From Misgurnus anguillicaudatus (taxonomy: Eukaryota > Chordata > Actinopteri > Cypriniformes > Cobitidae): 64,000 nt of DNA. Below, in pieces: positions 24,300 to 35,262 of this stretch; the stretch's first letter is position 1; each line of letters opens with the position of its first letter. The stretch is taken from NCBI RefSeq assembly GCF_027580225.2, contig NC_073361.2, forward strand, positions 28,010,001 to 28,074,000, read 5' to 3'. Position numbers and translations under genes: made by a program. Below the pieces are notes generated by a model. The model was given only the letters and a program-made list of their open reading frames with translations. It did not search any database and had not been told where the DNA came from.

Positions 24300-25010
24300 A
24301 TGTGCTGTAAGATTTCCATTTCTTGTCCTTATATACCTGCAAGGGAGAATCGTCTGTTCATCTTCGTGGAAAGCAAAGACGCATTGATATTTCTCCCAAA
24401 GAAACACTCATTCCCTTCACAGAAACCTTACTTTGCATCATCTACGCGAAAAAGGATCACATCCAAAAATCCCTTCACCACAAGATCACCAGCAAAAGTA
24501 AAAGGCATCGAAAAAGGAAAGAAAAACCAAAAACAAACAAACGCCATCAGTAGTAAGCCGCAAGAAAAGTTTCGCATTAAAAGGTCAGAAAATGACTTTC
24601 TTTTGTGTGGGCAAAGAAAAGACGCACCAAAATAAAAGGCAAATGGTGACATCAAAATCACAAAACTCTCACGAACAAACACCGCAAAATACAAGCAAAG
24701 CACATCTACAGCAAAAGTCAAGGGTGGGAAACCAAAAAAGAAAAAGATGTTTCAAAACCACTATCATTGCACATAGGTAAAAACGGATTTAAAAACCAGT
24801 TGACACCAATGCAAGCGCGTATTTGCCCAGTGTCACTACTGAACAGCCCGATAGAAATCACCGCATACTGAAAACTTGAGGCACGGCTCGCAAAAACGCC
24901 TAAAAACAACACTTGTCAAATCTTACCGATCAAACCCCAACGACAGGAGAGAGAAAAAATAAAAAGAGCAATTTGAAAAGACAAAAAAGGGTTACAAAAA
25001 GGCCTGAAAA
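24300..25010. other. Purine (A)-rich stretch next to the candidate promoter
   Basis: The + strand is strongly A-rich and T-poor, so a transcript from the minus strand would be U-rich. The bias explains the overlapping open frames at 24300-24635 (+) and 24428-24721 (-), neither of which has a known domain. The block abuts the candidate splice donor at 25019 and could be the start of a long first intron. Confidence 0.45.
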
Positions 25011-25019
25011 CGTACTCAC

Positions 25020-25270
25020 CGAGTGGGAGTAAAATGTTGCGATAAAAACGCGTTATGGCACAAAACACAGTATGGCGAACGGTGCGCGTTCTCTCGGTCC
25101 TCTCAGGCGCGTTCTCGGCGAGTCCTCGCTGCTGTCATGTGACCGCGGCTGCCCGAGAAGAGGAGGTTAGTCAGCCCTCTGTTTCTCTCCTCTTGTGTTT
25201 TTTACTCTCTCTTTTAAGCTCGCGGAGCTCCCATGATGTCAGACTGAACGTAACATCTGAAAAGAGAGCA
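25020..25270 (-). other. Candidate non-coding first exon of an unidentified gene
   Basis: On the minus strand the sequence ...cccactcG|GTGAGTACG at 25020/25019 is a near-perfect splice donor, and it lies in the only clearly CpG-rich block of the window (14 CpG in 25041-25160). The first ATG on that strand inside the block, in the cacatgac motif, closes after about ten codons, so the exon would be 5' untranslated. If correct, the intron runs leftward and the coding exons lie beyond position 1. The transcription start is a guess from the TATA-like box near 25292. No downstream exon was found to confirm it. Confidence 0.35.
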
Positions 25271-25400
25271 TATTTGTTGTCGTTCTCGCTCATATAACGT
25301 GAGCTATGCGCACGTGCACTCGCGTGAGAAATAATATCACGTCACAAGTATACGATCTATTGCGCATCACGTCATGGGTTGTAGGTTTGTGTCCTTGTTA
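25130..25400 (-). promoter_or_regulatory. Candidate CpG-rich promoter
   Basis: It contains gtcatgtgac (25134-25143, a palindromic E-box/M-box type site), cacgtg (25311-25316, E-box), and atcacgtca twice (about 25336 and 25367, CRE-like). There is a TATA-like 'gttatatgag' on the minus strand near 25292. The site clusters are seen directly; binding by bHLH-ZIP or CREB/ATF factors is an inference from their consensus sites. Confidence 0.4.
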
Positions 25401-25794
25401 TTGTTTTCTGGATGTTTTTCTTATTTGGCTGTCTGGGTGCATCAAAATGAATGGAGGCTTTGTTAAGCTGCAGTCCTTTCATTGATATTTTTCATTAGTA
25501 CTATAAAAGACAAGTAGGCTATATAAAGCACGCTGTTTAAGTTGAATTTTACACCTTGCATCAAATGTTTACTTTACAAAGTAAAGTTCTTACAATAATA
25601 CAAATCATATAGCATTGTGCAAAATTACTAGCAGGACATATAGGCTAAATAACAATTATATCACTTATGCCTAATCTGTATCCTTAATCACATATTTTGA
25701 GGAGTACTTACTAGATAAAATTAAGTGCCCACTTGTTAACCATTAAATATAGTACTGTATGTATTGGTAAAGTATGCATATTAGGACTGCAAAA
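25401..25794. other. Unassigned AT-rich DNA
   Basis: No element ends or gene signals are seen. Confidence 0.5.
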
Positions 25795-26347
25795 CCATTA
25801 ATCGTCACTAATCATCTGCAGAATTAAAGTTTTTGTTTATATCATATATGTGCATGTGTACTGTGTATAATAATTATGTATATATATAAATACACACATG
25901 TGCATGTAGTATATATTTAACAAAAAATATATTTATATATTAAGTATTTATTATTATATATAATATAAATAATATATAAATATACAAGTGTATATACACA
26001 TGTAAATATTTCTTAAATATATACATGCATGTGTGTGTATTTATATAGACTATTTTATCGGGTGCACGTGCGGTGACGCGATAAGCGCCTGGCCCGAACT
26101 TTACTTCGGTTTTTGTTTGTTTTATGGTTTGACTAGTTGCTGAAACTGAACTCTTAAACAAATACCTCTTCGAAAATAAAAAATTAGGGCCGGGATTTTA
26201 ACGCGTTAAACATTTTTAACGCATTTTAATCACACTTATTTTTGCACCGCAGAACATTTCTCATTGGATGAGTTTCGGCGGACCGAATATACTGGAGCAC
26301 CAACTAGCGTTCATCATGACTTCAGACAACAACAAACCACAGTGAAC

Positions 26348-26605
26348 ATGAACGAAGAAGCTGATGAGATTGCTTTGGTTGGCCCCGTGGATGGGAATTT
26401 TTTTTATAAAAAACGAACGGATGGAAGCGTCGATAAGAGCATGGTTGTGTGTAAGCTATGCAACAAGGAATTCGCATATCACCGCAGCACATCGAGCCTC
26501 AAGTATCATCTCAATGCAAAACATATAGCAGCTAGCGTGGACGTTAGCCCGACTCCGAGTACAACGACTTGGTTGAACAAAAATAAAGAATATTTTGTTG
26601 CTTAA
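26348..26605 (+). pseudogene. hAT transposase N-terminus with BED zinc finger
   Basis: The first ATG (26348) opens an 85-residue frame; the frame is also open upstream to about 26264 but without ATG. It contains VCKLCNKEFAYHRST followed by SSLKYHLNAKH: a CxxC pair and an HxxxxH pair about 20 residues apart, as in BED-type DNA-binding fingers of hAT transposases and ZBED proteins. The protein stops soon after (..NKEYFVA), just before the MITE insertion, and the RNase H-like catalytic domain is missing. It could at most make a DNA-binding peptide. No host gene context argues for domestication. Confidence 0.75.
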
Positions 26606-26609
26606 GCTT

Positions 26610-27838
26610 ACACTCTAAAAAATGATGTGTTGGATTTACTTAAAATATATATGCACCATTTTTGCATCACACTTTTTAAGTATTCCCAACTTTGATAGTT
26701 TTACTTAAAATTTACAAGAAAACCTGTGTTTTATTTACTTACATTTTTAAGAAAAGAGTGATGATGAACTCAAATATTTAAGTTCATATAACACATATTT
26801 TCTTGTTTATTCTAAGCAAAACTATTCCAAGTTGGGATTACTTAAAATATATATGCACCATTTTTGCATCACACTTTTTAAGTAAATCTAACACATATTT
26901 TAGAGTGAAGTTGGAGCAATTTAGTATACCCAATTCAGCTAACCTGCATGTTTTGGACTGTGGGCATGTACACAGAAAGGTCTCCTGAACAAAGTCTTTG
27001 TCTGACTTAGCTCTTGCTTGAATCAGTGACCTTTTTGCTGTGAGAAACAATGATGCGCGCTAACCCACTGTGTTGCCCTCTACACTGAGCACACACTTCT
27101 CAATCATGGTAACAATGAACAAACATAATTTTTTTCAAAATAACTCTAAATACAACATATAACTAACATTAACAACATATCAACATGAATAAACCCAGCA
27201 AACATTAAAACAGTCATCTTTTTTAGTAAATATTAACCAAAGAAGTGAACATGTCGCAATGCATGCTGGGAACTATTCAGACCATTGTTTTTTTAAATTG
27301 CTTGTTCAGATTACTCAATTTGGCAAGTTGGGTAAACAAATTGGACAAAAACTTAAAACTCCAGTCAACAAATGATATTTGTTAGCAGGATGATTATGCT
27401 TATTTCATTCAGTGAACACAAATTAATGAACTGATGCCCTTCAACAAGAAAAACTTTGTTTTTTGTTTTTTGTTAAAAGAACATTTTGAAGTTGGATTTT
27501 TTTTACAGGGCATGTGCTTTACAAAATGGCTACGACAGATGTCATAATTTTTGGCTGGAAAGGCATCATGGGAAATCACGTGGCTCTATAGTTACTTAAA
27601 ATGTTATGCTAGATTTACTTAATTTTGATGCAATTGTTATAGTAGTTAGCATTACTTATGTTTTTTTCATTTTATTTTTGGATACATTTAAGTTCACCTG
27701 GTAACTTAAATTTTTGTGTTACACATACTAAATATGGTAAGTAGAGGTTGAAAAGTTATAAATACTAAGTTTTTTGTGTTTAATCCAATTACTTTTATAA
27801 GTTATGGTTGTTCAGCCAACGAATCGTTTTTTAGAGTG
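26610..27838. mobile_element. 'acactctaaaaaa' element, innermost layer
   Basis: The left end ttacactctaaaaaatga and right end cgttttttagagtgtatg are inverted. The interior repeats 'atatatgcaccatttttgca' and tcacactttttaagta twice (26646 and 26850) and another inner terminus 'attttagagtg' sits near 26900. It may therefore be two copies or a rearranged one. Confidence 0.65.
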
Positions 27839-28258
27839 TATGTATTCAGTCATTATTCATGGTATACTAAAAATCCATGTGAAAAAAAAACTTCTCAATG
27901 TTCTCAGGTCAAATATTTATATGTGATTAAAATGTGATTAATTTCGACTAATTAATTACAAAGCCTCTAATTAATTAGATACATTTTTTTAATCGAGTCC
28001 CGGACCTATAAAAAATGTTTTGGATTCCTATGTAATCTACATTGTTGTTTATTTTGCTTGTTATATAAATAAACTACTTTAAAAGGACTTTGTTGTTATT
28101 TATTCTAAGCTGAGTTTGCCGGAAGTTACGTGAAGACCACGAAAGCCGCGTGTTTATGTTGTTACTGCTGAACCCTATAAACATAATTATTATACACAGT
28201 ACACACACATATATGATGTAAACAAAAACTTTTATTCTGCAAACGATTAGTCGGGATT

Positions 28259-28800
28259 ATACTACGCGTCTGTTGAATGCTTGAACCTGATTGGCTGATG
28301 AATGTTCTGAGGTGTGCAATTATTTTCTGGAAAATGTACGGCGAATGTAGTTCCAGGCAGCTGACTGAGGCAATAACAGCGCTGTTTAGAGATGCACAGA
28401 GGTAGCCTAGTCTAGCCTCTCTCTCTCTCTTCTCTCTCTCTCTAATAACTATTAATAACTGCATCAGATTGCTATCAACGGCACAAGCCTCCAATGGCAG
28501 TTTTAAAAGGACGTTTTGAAACAAGCAAAAGAGCCATTGGATGAGACGCGGAAGAAATAGTCCTACTCACAATAGCGATTTAAGTACAACAACCGGACGA
28601 ATCCCTTTTAAATATATCATCTGATCAATGTCTTGAGGTGTGGTAACTGTAGTATAAGCGAAATAATTAATTCCAGGCCGTTGAATTATTAGAAAAATAA
28701 TGCACACCCGCATCGTGGCCGCATCACAACCTCGGGTGTGCATTATTTTTCTAATAATTCAACGCCTTGTCATCAATTATTCCTTACTTAATCGTTGATG
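28259..28800. mobile_element. Family G element with a 34-bp-arm hairpin
   Basis: It includes 'cctgattggctgatgaatgt', a CT microsatellite (about 28418-28443) and a hairpin at 28677-28776. The hairpin's arms, starting ggc(c)gttgaattattagaa and ending aataatgcacacccg, pair over 34 of 35 bases. A second copy, lacking the full hairpin, is at 57225-57450 ('gcacacccgcggtgtaacca'). Confidence 0.65.
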
Positions 28801-29194
28801 TAGTGACAACAACCACGTAAATAAAGCCCCATTTTTCTCGCCTTGATACCGTGTATACTTTACACCAGGACATGCCCGGTGTGGGCATTGCCTACTAGCG
28901 ATCCACATGTGTACGTGCATGTCGACTCGAACAACGACGCAGAAGTGTAAATGAAGACCAATGCATAGCCTACGCCATTGAGGAAATGCTGTCGCTCCTA
29001 CGCAAAAGTTTAGTGGACCCTTTACTCATGTTTTCAGATCTTGGACAATATAAATAGAGAGCAAGAACGAACCCATAATAAAGTTAAATAAATCCATATC
29101 CTTTTCTTTACAAATAAGATCAAAATACTGCCACCTGCACCATACCACCTTAATAACGCCAAACACTTTGCTCATTTACAAAAAAAAAACCCGC
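28801..29194. other. Unassigned DNA
   Basis: No ends, RNA boxes or open frames of note. Confidence 0.5.
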
Positions 29195-29310
29195 AAAAGG
29201 ACATAGCTTCGAACCCAGGAACACATACTGATAAAATGTACAGTACACTTTGCAATGCACTGTAAGTCACATTGAATAAAAGGGTCTGCAAAATGCATAG
29301 AAATGTAAAA
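29195..29310 (+). mobile_element. tRNA-derived SINE, 5' worn
   Basis: It has a B-box 'gcttcgaaccc' (29206-29216) followed by 'acacatactgataaaatgta' and the tail gcaaaatgcatagaaatgta. The A box is lost. Confidence 0.7.
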
Positions 29311-29873
29311 AATAACGCCTCTGTAGATAGTGGTTCATGAAAACAGCAAAACATAATGCAGTAATGCAATCATCACAGTTTCAGGACCGACTCTTGTACT
29401 GTACACATGGGACGATCATTAGGGGATTCACTCCCGCATTTTACTGCTGTTGTTATCCCGAAACGTTCCAGTGTGCACGGGGCCCAATTTTTGGCGCCAA
29501 TATCCATTGGATAAAAATACAGCTTTCCGGTATTTTACATTTATTAACTTCTCGAATTCGGTGGCTCCTCAGCTCCTGTGGCCTCATGGGATTGAAAAGT
29601 GTCCATCCGATGCATAGAGAGAAAACTCAGCAGAAACAGTAGACCATCTGGGTATTTCTCACAGTGTTTTCTGCATACCGATGTTTCGGACGTACTACTC
29701 ATTTCGCATACTGATTTTTACATAATATTTGAGTAGCCAGTTTGGGATACAGGGATTTTTTCTCATTTTTTAATAAAGCTCATGGATTGTCATTTTTTCA
29801 CAGTTACAGTAATACAGATGTAATATCGCACGTTAAAAATATGCTGCAAGGAGGAGAGCTCATTTAAAGGGGC
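29311..29873. other. Unassigned DNA
   Basis: A 101-codon + strand frame (29337-29642) shows no motif and is not flanked by splice sites that I would accept. Confidence 0.5.
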
Positions 29874-30359
29874 CATGTCACAAGACTTTTTTAAGATGTA
29901 AAATAAGTCTTTGATGTCCCCAGAGTACGTATGTGAAGTTTTAGCTCATGGATAATTTATTATAACATATTAAAATGACACTTTGGCCAAAAATGTGCCG
30001 TTTTGGGTGTGTCCTTTAAAATGCAAATGAGCTGATGAAATTCAAACCCTGATCGCAAAGATGGTAGTTTGTTGCAATCGAAACTCAATTGTGCTGTGAA
30101 ATATTTCTCTCTTTCTTTCTCTCTGCACTAAATGGCTGTGCCGTGGTTGGATAGTGCAGATTATTATTTATTATTGTAAGATCTCCTTATGACATCATAA
30201 GGAGAGTCAAATTTCAATGTCCTAATTTTTCATGTGCTTGCAGAGAAAGGATTACCAAAACTAAGTTACTGGGTTGATATTTTTCCCATTTTCTAGGTTG
30301 ATAGAAGCACTGAGAACCCAATTATAGCACTTAAACATGGAAAAAGTCAGCCCTTTAAA
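29874..30359. mobile_element. Family H TTAA MITE, copy 1
   Basis: It starts ttaaaggggccatgtcacaa and ends gtcagccctttaa. It shares 'tgtccccagagtacgtatgt', 'gggtgtgtcctttaaaatgc' and 'actaagttactgggttgat' with copy 2 at 55241-55647. Confidence 0.8.
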
Positions 30360-30460
30360 TTACTGCGTAACATTCTGCAGGCACGCACTAGATGAACTAA
30401 AGGATTTGTTTATGTTTCGGATTTATCCAAATCTAATAAGCATTGAATTTCACTGACACA

Positions 30461-31150
30461 CAGTGTTGTTTTCGTCAACGATGACGATAACGAAATGATT
30501 TCGTTGACGCACTTATTTTTTATGACGCTAACGCGACGATGACTAGCTAAAAATGTCTCTAAGGTGACGAAAACATGACGAGACGCTTTCGAGTTTTCGT
30601 TGACGAAACGAGACGAAACGAAAATGATTATAAGTCTGACGTTCATAATGCATGTCATTTCTGCCTATTTTGCGTGAAATCTGTCTGTTTTTAGCTCAAA
30701 AGTATCAGCAATGCTGCCGCTTTTTATCCTTGTTTTGGGTCAACACTCAACACAGTCTCATTCACGCTCACGCCCACCACCCGGCTGCCGCCATGCCGCG
30801 CACGCGCACCAGATTTCAAACAACAACAACAACACATCTGCGGCTGTGGCGAGTTCGAAGGACCGTAGCGGTGACGCCAATAAACGGAAACGACGAGATG
30901 ATTTATGGACATACTTTCAGTATAATCCATCAGACATAAAAACGGAATGCATATTGGGAGACGACGGTAAATGTAAACCTTTTTGCGTTTTCATCGACTA
31001 AAACTTGACTAAAACCTTTTTGCGTTTTCGTCGACTAAAACTTGACTAAAACTATAAATTTTACAAGTGACTAAAATGTGACTAAAACTAAAAGCATTTT
31101 CGTCCAAAAGACTAAAACGAAAACTAAAAGGGCTGCCAAAAACAACACTG
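30461..31150 (+). mobile_element. hAT transposon, deletion derivative
   Basis: The ends cagtgttgtttt and aaaacaacactg are 12-bp perfect inverted repeats. The 8-bp ctgacaca is duplicated exactly (30453-30460 and 31151-31158). Subterminal sequences are rich in cgtcga/tcgacg and 'gactaaaac' repeats. At 690 bases it keeps only part of the first transposase exon. Confidence 0.9.
30711..31001 (+). pseudogene. Partial BED-finger ORF of hAT transposase
   Basis: The frame is 96 codons from an ATG. Residues about 58-91 read KRKRRDDLWTYFQYNPSDIK then TECILGDDGKC: a W-x-YF core followed by two cysteines, the first half of a BED zinc finger. The frame then runs into the 3' subterminal repeats, and the histidine half is deleted. 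The N-terminal serine/asparagine-rich part may be untranslated in the intact element, where a later ATG could be used. It cannot fold a full finger. Confidence 0.6.
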
Positions 31151-31158
31151 CTGACACA

Positions 31159-33146
31159 AAGTGGAATATATGCCTGTGGTCTTTAAGACACAAACCAGAC
31201 CACTCGCAGTGCTTATTTCACACCAACTATCGACTGATAGCTCTTTTCATATCAAAACCATCCCTACATTTTGTGTTCTGTTTTTGTATTTTGCAATAAA
31301 AAAAAATACAATCGAGTCAGGACAAAGCGTACATAGCCAACCAGAACATCTACTGGTGGACCTCTTTATTCACAGTTCAAATGTTGAAGCCAAACAAACC
31401 ATAAATAATACAGTTGCTGTGATGGAGTTTGCGAGCTTATCATGCATGAACAGGTACAACTTGGATGGCACGTTGCATAAGCGGCAGCAATGGTTAGGGG
31501 CCAACAGCACAAAATAGTGGATTTTTTGCAGTTTGCCCTCGAGCATTACTTTGATGGCATTGCCCCAAAAGCTTTTTGATAGAGGACGAAGCTAAGATAT
31601 CAGCAGATGGACATGCCCAGCCTTGGATTGTGTAAATATATTCAGTGGTGTGATATTTTATTAACTCTGAGTATCCCATAGCACTGATGACTGTCCGCAG
31701 CTCATTAACTCAACCTTCACATTTCCAATAACCACAAGTGTCATTAGAGGCCGTTAGATGCACAAATTGTTATTAGCTGTAATGCCGTACTGTCAGTTTC
31801 AATAGCAAACATACATTCCTCTGAATCCACGAGTCCCTGGAAAAAAAAAATACGCCGGCCAAGGCCAATGTTTATCACGCGTGGCGTTATTGCCCTCCTC
31901 TGAAATTCCTCAGCAAGCTCCACCTAGTGAAATATTAATCGATAAATGTATATGCATTATTTATCAGCTGATTCAGAGCATTCAAGGAGCCTGGCATCTT
32001 TCGGCTGTGTTTCTGTGCTGCGGTAAAATAGGGAAATGAATAAATATCTGGAGAGAGACGGAGGCTTTGTGCTTTGGGTGTACATTATATTTGCTGAAAG
32101 ATCACACGGTATTTGCACTGTTGGGTTTATTATAGCACTGTAGCATAATCCCGAGATTCTTTGTTTTAAATCAAAGTGTGACTGCAATTATTTGAAAGTC
32201 TTTGCTTTTTTGTTTTTATAATTAAATTAACATCAAGTTTGACAACACAGCACATTTATTATTTCAGTTCATCTTTCCAGGATAATATTTTGAGAATCAA
32301 ATGATCTCGGCATATGTTCATACTAGTACTGATGTAAAGGCCTTACGTAAGGCTGAGCTTTAGCACTCAACGCTGCCAAAAAACACAGCAGATGATACAG
32401 TGGGTCTGTGGTCAGTGGTTTTATTGTTTCATGGTACTTTGAGTTTATTGCTGCGTATGAAATTGATAACGCAATTCTCCGCATGGCCAAAACCCAGTCG
32501 GCGGCCAGCCTGGAATAGTCGTACGTTTCTCCGCCACTGATTTATACGCAATATGGATTTCATTTTCTTTTGTACCTCTTACTATACAGTACTCCGTACG
32601 ATGATTCTTGTTTTCTAGGTTGCATTTCAGAGTATTGGAGATGTGCAATTGTTTACGTAGTTTAAAGCAGATTGATGATTCATTATTAGAAATGCACTCC
32701 TAGCAAAGGCAGATGGGCTTTTGTCTCTGTAGGCCTGTCTTTTGTTTGTTTTATTTGCTTACCAAGTGGCTTTTCTTCCCATAAGGCAGTTTTTTTTTAT
32801 CTTTTCTTGTTGGCTCAGTTTTACTCTTTGAGTGCTGTACGGGTTCTGTAAAGCTTCGTGACAGTACTGTTGGTTAAAGCACCATACACGTCACTTTGTA
32901 AAATCAAAAATTGATTAAAAAAGGAGCAATGTGACATATATTACTGCTATTTACAGTAATGGATGTGGCCTAGGAGATGGCACATAAAACGGGTAACAAA
33001 CAGACATTGAGGGAGGGCCCTTAACTTTACTGTATAGGTATTAAAAAAGCACCGCAGGGAATAAAACATTAATTCAGTACGGCATTACCTCTGAAACCTT
33101 ATTTAAACACAGACCCATTTGTTTCTTTCCCATATCTTTCTATACA
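31159..33146. other. Low-repeat region; possible conserved block 31830-32060
   Basis: No transposon ends are visible over nearly 2 kb, unusual for this window. The block 31830-32060 has mixed composition with 'gtgaaatattaatcgataaa' and other TAAT/ATTA cores. The 118-codon frame at 31161-31517 has no recognisable domain. Confidence 0.35.
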
Positions 33147-33272
33147 GTAGCGTTATGTTAGCACCACAAAGGTTATGGGTTTGATCACACATACAGCTAA
33201 AATGTGTGGGTTAAATGCACTGTAAGTCGCTAGTTTGGATAAAAAACGTCTGCCGAATGCATAAATGTAAAT
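33147..33272 (+). mobile_element. tRNA-derived SINE, diverged
   Basis: A degenerate B-box 'gggtttgatcac' near 33177 is followed by the tail 'gtctgccgaatgcataaatg' as in the copy at 20365. Confidence 0.65.
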
Positions 33273-33402
33273 AACGTAGATTCAGATCAAAGCACTGTAT
33301 ACTTTCTTACCGACTATCTTTGTCTTGCTCTTTACAGGGTTCCCACACCTTAGTTAACTTCAAATTCAAGGACCTTTCAAGGACTTTCCAGGTGCAATAC
33401 CC

Positions 33403-33793
33403 TTAAAGCGTAACTAAACCCTAAACCAACTTTTTTTAGTTAATGATCTGTAAGAATGGGGCTTTATTAGTGCTATTCATTGATTTTAGTAAGTTTTTTG
33501 ACATTTGGATATAAAGTGTTTCAATACTACAATATATGGTGAAAAAACGTCTGAGTGCTGCCCTCTTCAGGTTGAACGGTGGCTACTGCAGTTGAATTTT
33601 CCTATTGGATGTTGAGTCCAAAAAATGACTCGTGACGTAAGCAGGTTTAAGCTCACCACGCCCTTGTTACGATCTCACCACATACTTAGTTCGTCCCCTC
33701 TATCTCCTTGGGATCTGTCCACTTTTCTTGCATTTTTCAAATATTGCCAGTGGGTGGAGTCAGGCTCTGACCAGGGGTTTAGTTACGCTTTAA
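33403..33793. mobile_element. TTAA-bounded MITE in family E copy 2
   Basis: The ends ttaaagcgtaactaaaccct and aggggtttagttacgctttaa (inverted; the latter counted from 33773) are flanked by TTAA. Family E copy 1 has an empty site here (ataccctcaaattcaag), which proves insertion. No coding sequence. Confidence 0.85.
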
Positions 33794-33858
33794 ATTCAAT
33801 GTGCGGACACATTTCAAGTGAGAGCAAGGTTACATTGTGTTACCTTTTAAGATACATT

Positions 33859-34122
33859 GTTACAGTTCCCTTTCAAGGGAACTCGTGCTAAGTCACTGCG
33901 GTGAAACTTTGGGGATGCCTGCAGGGGTAAGTGCGTCTTAATTTGTCTATCAAATTCAACCAATGGTGGGGCTTAACGACAAAGACAGGGTGGTGCGGAA
34001 GCCAGGAAGTATATCGCTATCTGAAATATTGCCAAAGACAGCGTTACAGGGACGCAGGAAGTATGGCAAGGGAGACGCAGCGTCTTGTTCCCTTCTCAGG
34101 GAACAACAGTTACATACGTAAC
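33859..34122. mobile_element. Short element inside family E, copy 2
   Basis: This is the counterpart of 18144-18387, with the same flanks. It keeps about 25 extra bases (ggtggtgcggaagccaggaa) deleted from copy 1. Confidence 0.7.
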
Positions 34123-34257
34123 CCTCTCAAACACAACTGCAAAAAAGCATTTTGTTATAAATCAATATTTGCACATAGAAGATATAAGCATTTAAAGGGA
34201 ACAGTTTAGCATGTGTGCTTAATAAGTCTAGAATTTTAATGATATTATCCTACACTA

Positions 34258-35262
34258 CACAAGGAACCCTGCTTCGCGGGGGTTATTGCGTTTATAAAAA
34301 GGTTACTTCATATGCATAACGTTAGCGGGATTTTATAAAATAAAACACAAATGAGTTGTAATTATATTAGTACAAATATTACTCTTCCACCAAACAAAGT
34401 AGTTCCTCAGAATCAAGTGTGACTGAAACAGAGCGCAGTTCCCAACCAACACAGACGCAGCAAAGACACAATGAAAATATGATTTAAGACTGTGGTGTTT
34501 ATTTTATAAACCAACATTCATCTAATTCATACATTAACATGTATATCGTGCAACTGTTGAAGTGATGATCAAATATGCTTGGAAGCATGCCGAACTCTTT
34601 CCCAGTCAGCTTTTTTTTAAGTTGCCACACAGTTTTAGTTTAATGCCTTGCAGTAATGCCTTGCAGAAAAATTATCTTCTTAAAATAAACATAAAATATC
34701 AAATGAAAGAACAGACCATCCGCTTTCAAAAAAAAAAACAAAAAAAAAAAACGTTTCATCCTACCTTCATTTGTTCTCTTATCACCTCTCACATTTTTAA
34801 GCTAAAAGCGGAGATAAATCAATTTTTGTGAAGAACTTATGTAAGAGATCAGATTCAAAGCCATCAAAACTTACACGCTGTGTTTTTAGTGTTGAGTGAA
34901 TGCGTCAGTGTTTAAGTTGGGTAAGATCGCCATCTAGTGGATAATAGCGGACGTATGAACGCGGACGTTAGAAACTCCTCAGACAACGTTTTCTCTTTAT
35001 CGACGAGATGACTCAACAATATTTATTGTCATTTATCTGGATATGGCCATTAATTGTGCAATTGTAGAAAAATTTAAAATATAATTAAAGACTGTGGTGT
35101 TTATTTTCATAAATCAGGACGCAGCAACAGTGGCGCAGTGATACTTATGTAATGCGGTCTGAACCGTGGGGTTACCGTTTTTTTTTATCACGGCTTAGAA
35201 CACATTTCAACCAATCAGAATGAAGAACCAGAACTGCCCGTTTTATAATATGGATTTTTTTC
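34258..35262. mobile_element. Insertion block in family E copy 2
   Basis: The block is absent from copy 1. It starts near 'ggaaccctgcttcgcggggg' and ends near 'agaactgcccgttttataat'. It contains a diverged direct repeat ('actgtggtgtttattttata' at 34492 and its relative at 35090) and a poly(A)-like tract at 34730-34750. From memory both ends belong to a dispersed cyprinid repeat; the class is not settled. Confidence 0.55.

Larger units (their letters stand above)
26185..28008 (+). mobile_element. hAT transposon remnant, third layer
   Basis: The ends tagggccggg and cccggaccta are near-perfect inverted repeats. The 8-bp taaaaaat is duplicated exactly at 26177-26184 and 28009-28016, the hallmark of the hAT superfamily. 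The intact copy of the host at 49.8 kb has no such insert. The element keeps the 5' part of its transposase ORF, while the catalytic domain is gone. It is interrupted by a further MITE at 26610-27838. Confidence 0.9.
26048..28175. mobile_element. Family F element (TATA target), second layer
   Basis: It is flanked by tata on both sides (26044-26047 and 28176-28179). The reverse complement of its left and right parts is found as one uninterrupted 276-bp copy at 49637-49912, also flanked by tata. The left end gactattttatcgggtg matches gacggtttcatcggata on the opposite strand of that copy. It is split by the hAT at 26185. Confidence 0.8.
25795..28258. mobile_element. AT-rich palindromic MITE, outermost layer of a nest
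   Basis: The left arm 'ctgcagaattaaagtttttg' and the right arm (opposite strand) 'ttgcagaataaaagtttttg' are inverted, and both continue into 'atatgtg..gtgtactgtgtataata'. Between the arms lie alternating TA/TG runs and, at 26048, a 2.1-kb block of later insertions. It was palindromic and about 330 bases before interruption. Confidence 0.75.

Noticed and set aside
24300..24721. Overlapping ORFs of 111 and 97 codons on opposite strands
   Set aside because: Explained by strong A-richness on one strand; low-complexity residues and no motif.
28162..28524. 120-codon minus-strand ORF
   Set aside because: It spans the junction of three transposon families and a CT microsatellite.
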